A stretch of DNA of 5,632 bases from Elusimicrobiota bacterium (lineage in GTDB: Bacteria > Elusimicrobiota > Endomicrobiia > Endomicrobiales > Endomicrobiaceae). Shown in pieces: positions 5,500 to 5,632 of the stretch (the first letter of the stretch is position 1; every line of letters starts with the position of its first letter). The notes beneath the pieces were generated by a model. It made no database searches and was not told where the DNA came from. It was given only the letters and a program-made list of their open reading frames with translations. The position numbers and the translations under genes were made by a program. The stretch lies in the NCBI GenBank assembly GCA_031256695.1, contig JAIRQB010000010.1, positions 1 to 5,632 on the forward strand, written 5' to 3'.

Positions 5500-5632
5500 T
5501 TATTTTGCTTTCCCTTGATTTGCGACTGATTCCATCGCTTTTTTGACGTCTTCGGGATTTCCTAAATAATAATGCTTGATAGGTTCTATATTTTCATCTA
5601 ATTCGTAAACTAAAGGCATTCCCGTAGGTATA
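5500..5632 (-). CDS. 2,3-bisphosphoglycerate-dependent phosphoglycerate mutase, C-terminal end
   Basis: Only the last 43 residues lie in the window; the gene enters from the right edge. The segment begins IPTGMPLVYELDENIEPIKH and ends in the ANQGKAK tail, which closely matches my recollection of the C-terminus of E. coli GpmA. The enzyme interconverts 3-phosphoglycerate and 2-phosphoglycerate in glycolysis and gluconeogenesis. The catalytic histidines lie outside the window, so activity cannot be judged. The stop codon is 35 nt before the ABC ATPase start on the same strand, with no terminator between, suggesting cotranscription. Confidence 0.93.
   Translation of the reverse strand, partial: IPTGMPLVYELDENIEPIKHYYLGNPEDVKKAMESVANQGKAK

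Overview
This window reads as ordinary bacterial chromosome, probably from an anaerobic, Gram-negative-type (diderm) bacterium. The evidence is a small Sec-exported cupin, a sodium-coupled carboxylate carrier, a two-subunit class I (oxygen-sensitive, Fe-S) fumarase alpha chain, strong Shine-Dalgarno sites on most genes and moderate-to-low GC with much ATA and AAA codon use. I cannot fix the lineage from sequence alone. A gut or other host-associated low-GC phylum such as Elusimicrobiota is a guess. There are no RNA genes, insertion sequences, phage genes or CRISPR arrays.

Left block (1-2813, minus strand): a malate-use pair. A 2-hydroxycarboxylate (CitS/MaeN/MaeP type) carrier at 1302-2756 is followed 84 nt later by a short-form malic enzyme at 45-1217. 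Together they would import malate and decarboxylate it to pyruvate with formation of NAD(P)H. A GC-rich hairpin with a T tract lies between them, just upstream of the malic enzyme ribosome site, so the two may be expressed unequally. A well-matched sigma-70-type promoter precedes the carrier and shows that translation starts at 2756, not 2813. The window opens inside what looks like a second terminator.

Middle (2757-3420): a 164-bp divergent intergenic region carries the carrier promoter and a perfect tandem 10-bp repeat. It then leads into a plus-strand gene for a small exported single-domain cupin (2921-3361). A strong bidirectional terminator (3383-3420) closes the cupin gene and the minus-strand genes converging on it.

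Right block (3455-5632, minus strand): the end of gpmA (2,3-bisphosphoglycerate-dependent phosphoglycerate mutase), then a MalK/UgpC-like ABC ATPase, then a class I fumarase/tartrate dehydratase alpha subunit. Gaps are 35 and 51 nt, so this is likely one transcript. Two things here are odd. The ABC ATPase keeps Walker A, the Q-loop and Walker B, but has lost the A-loop aromatic, the LSGGQ signature, the D-loop aspartate and the switch histidine. The fumarase alpha gene has no beta-subunit partner beside it. This block is also visibly more AT-rich than the malate block. The degenerate ATPase is the most unusual item in the window; everything else is recognisable central metabolism.
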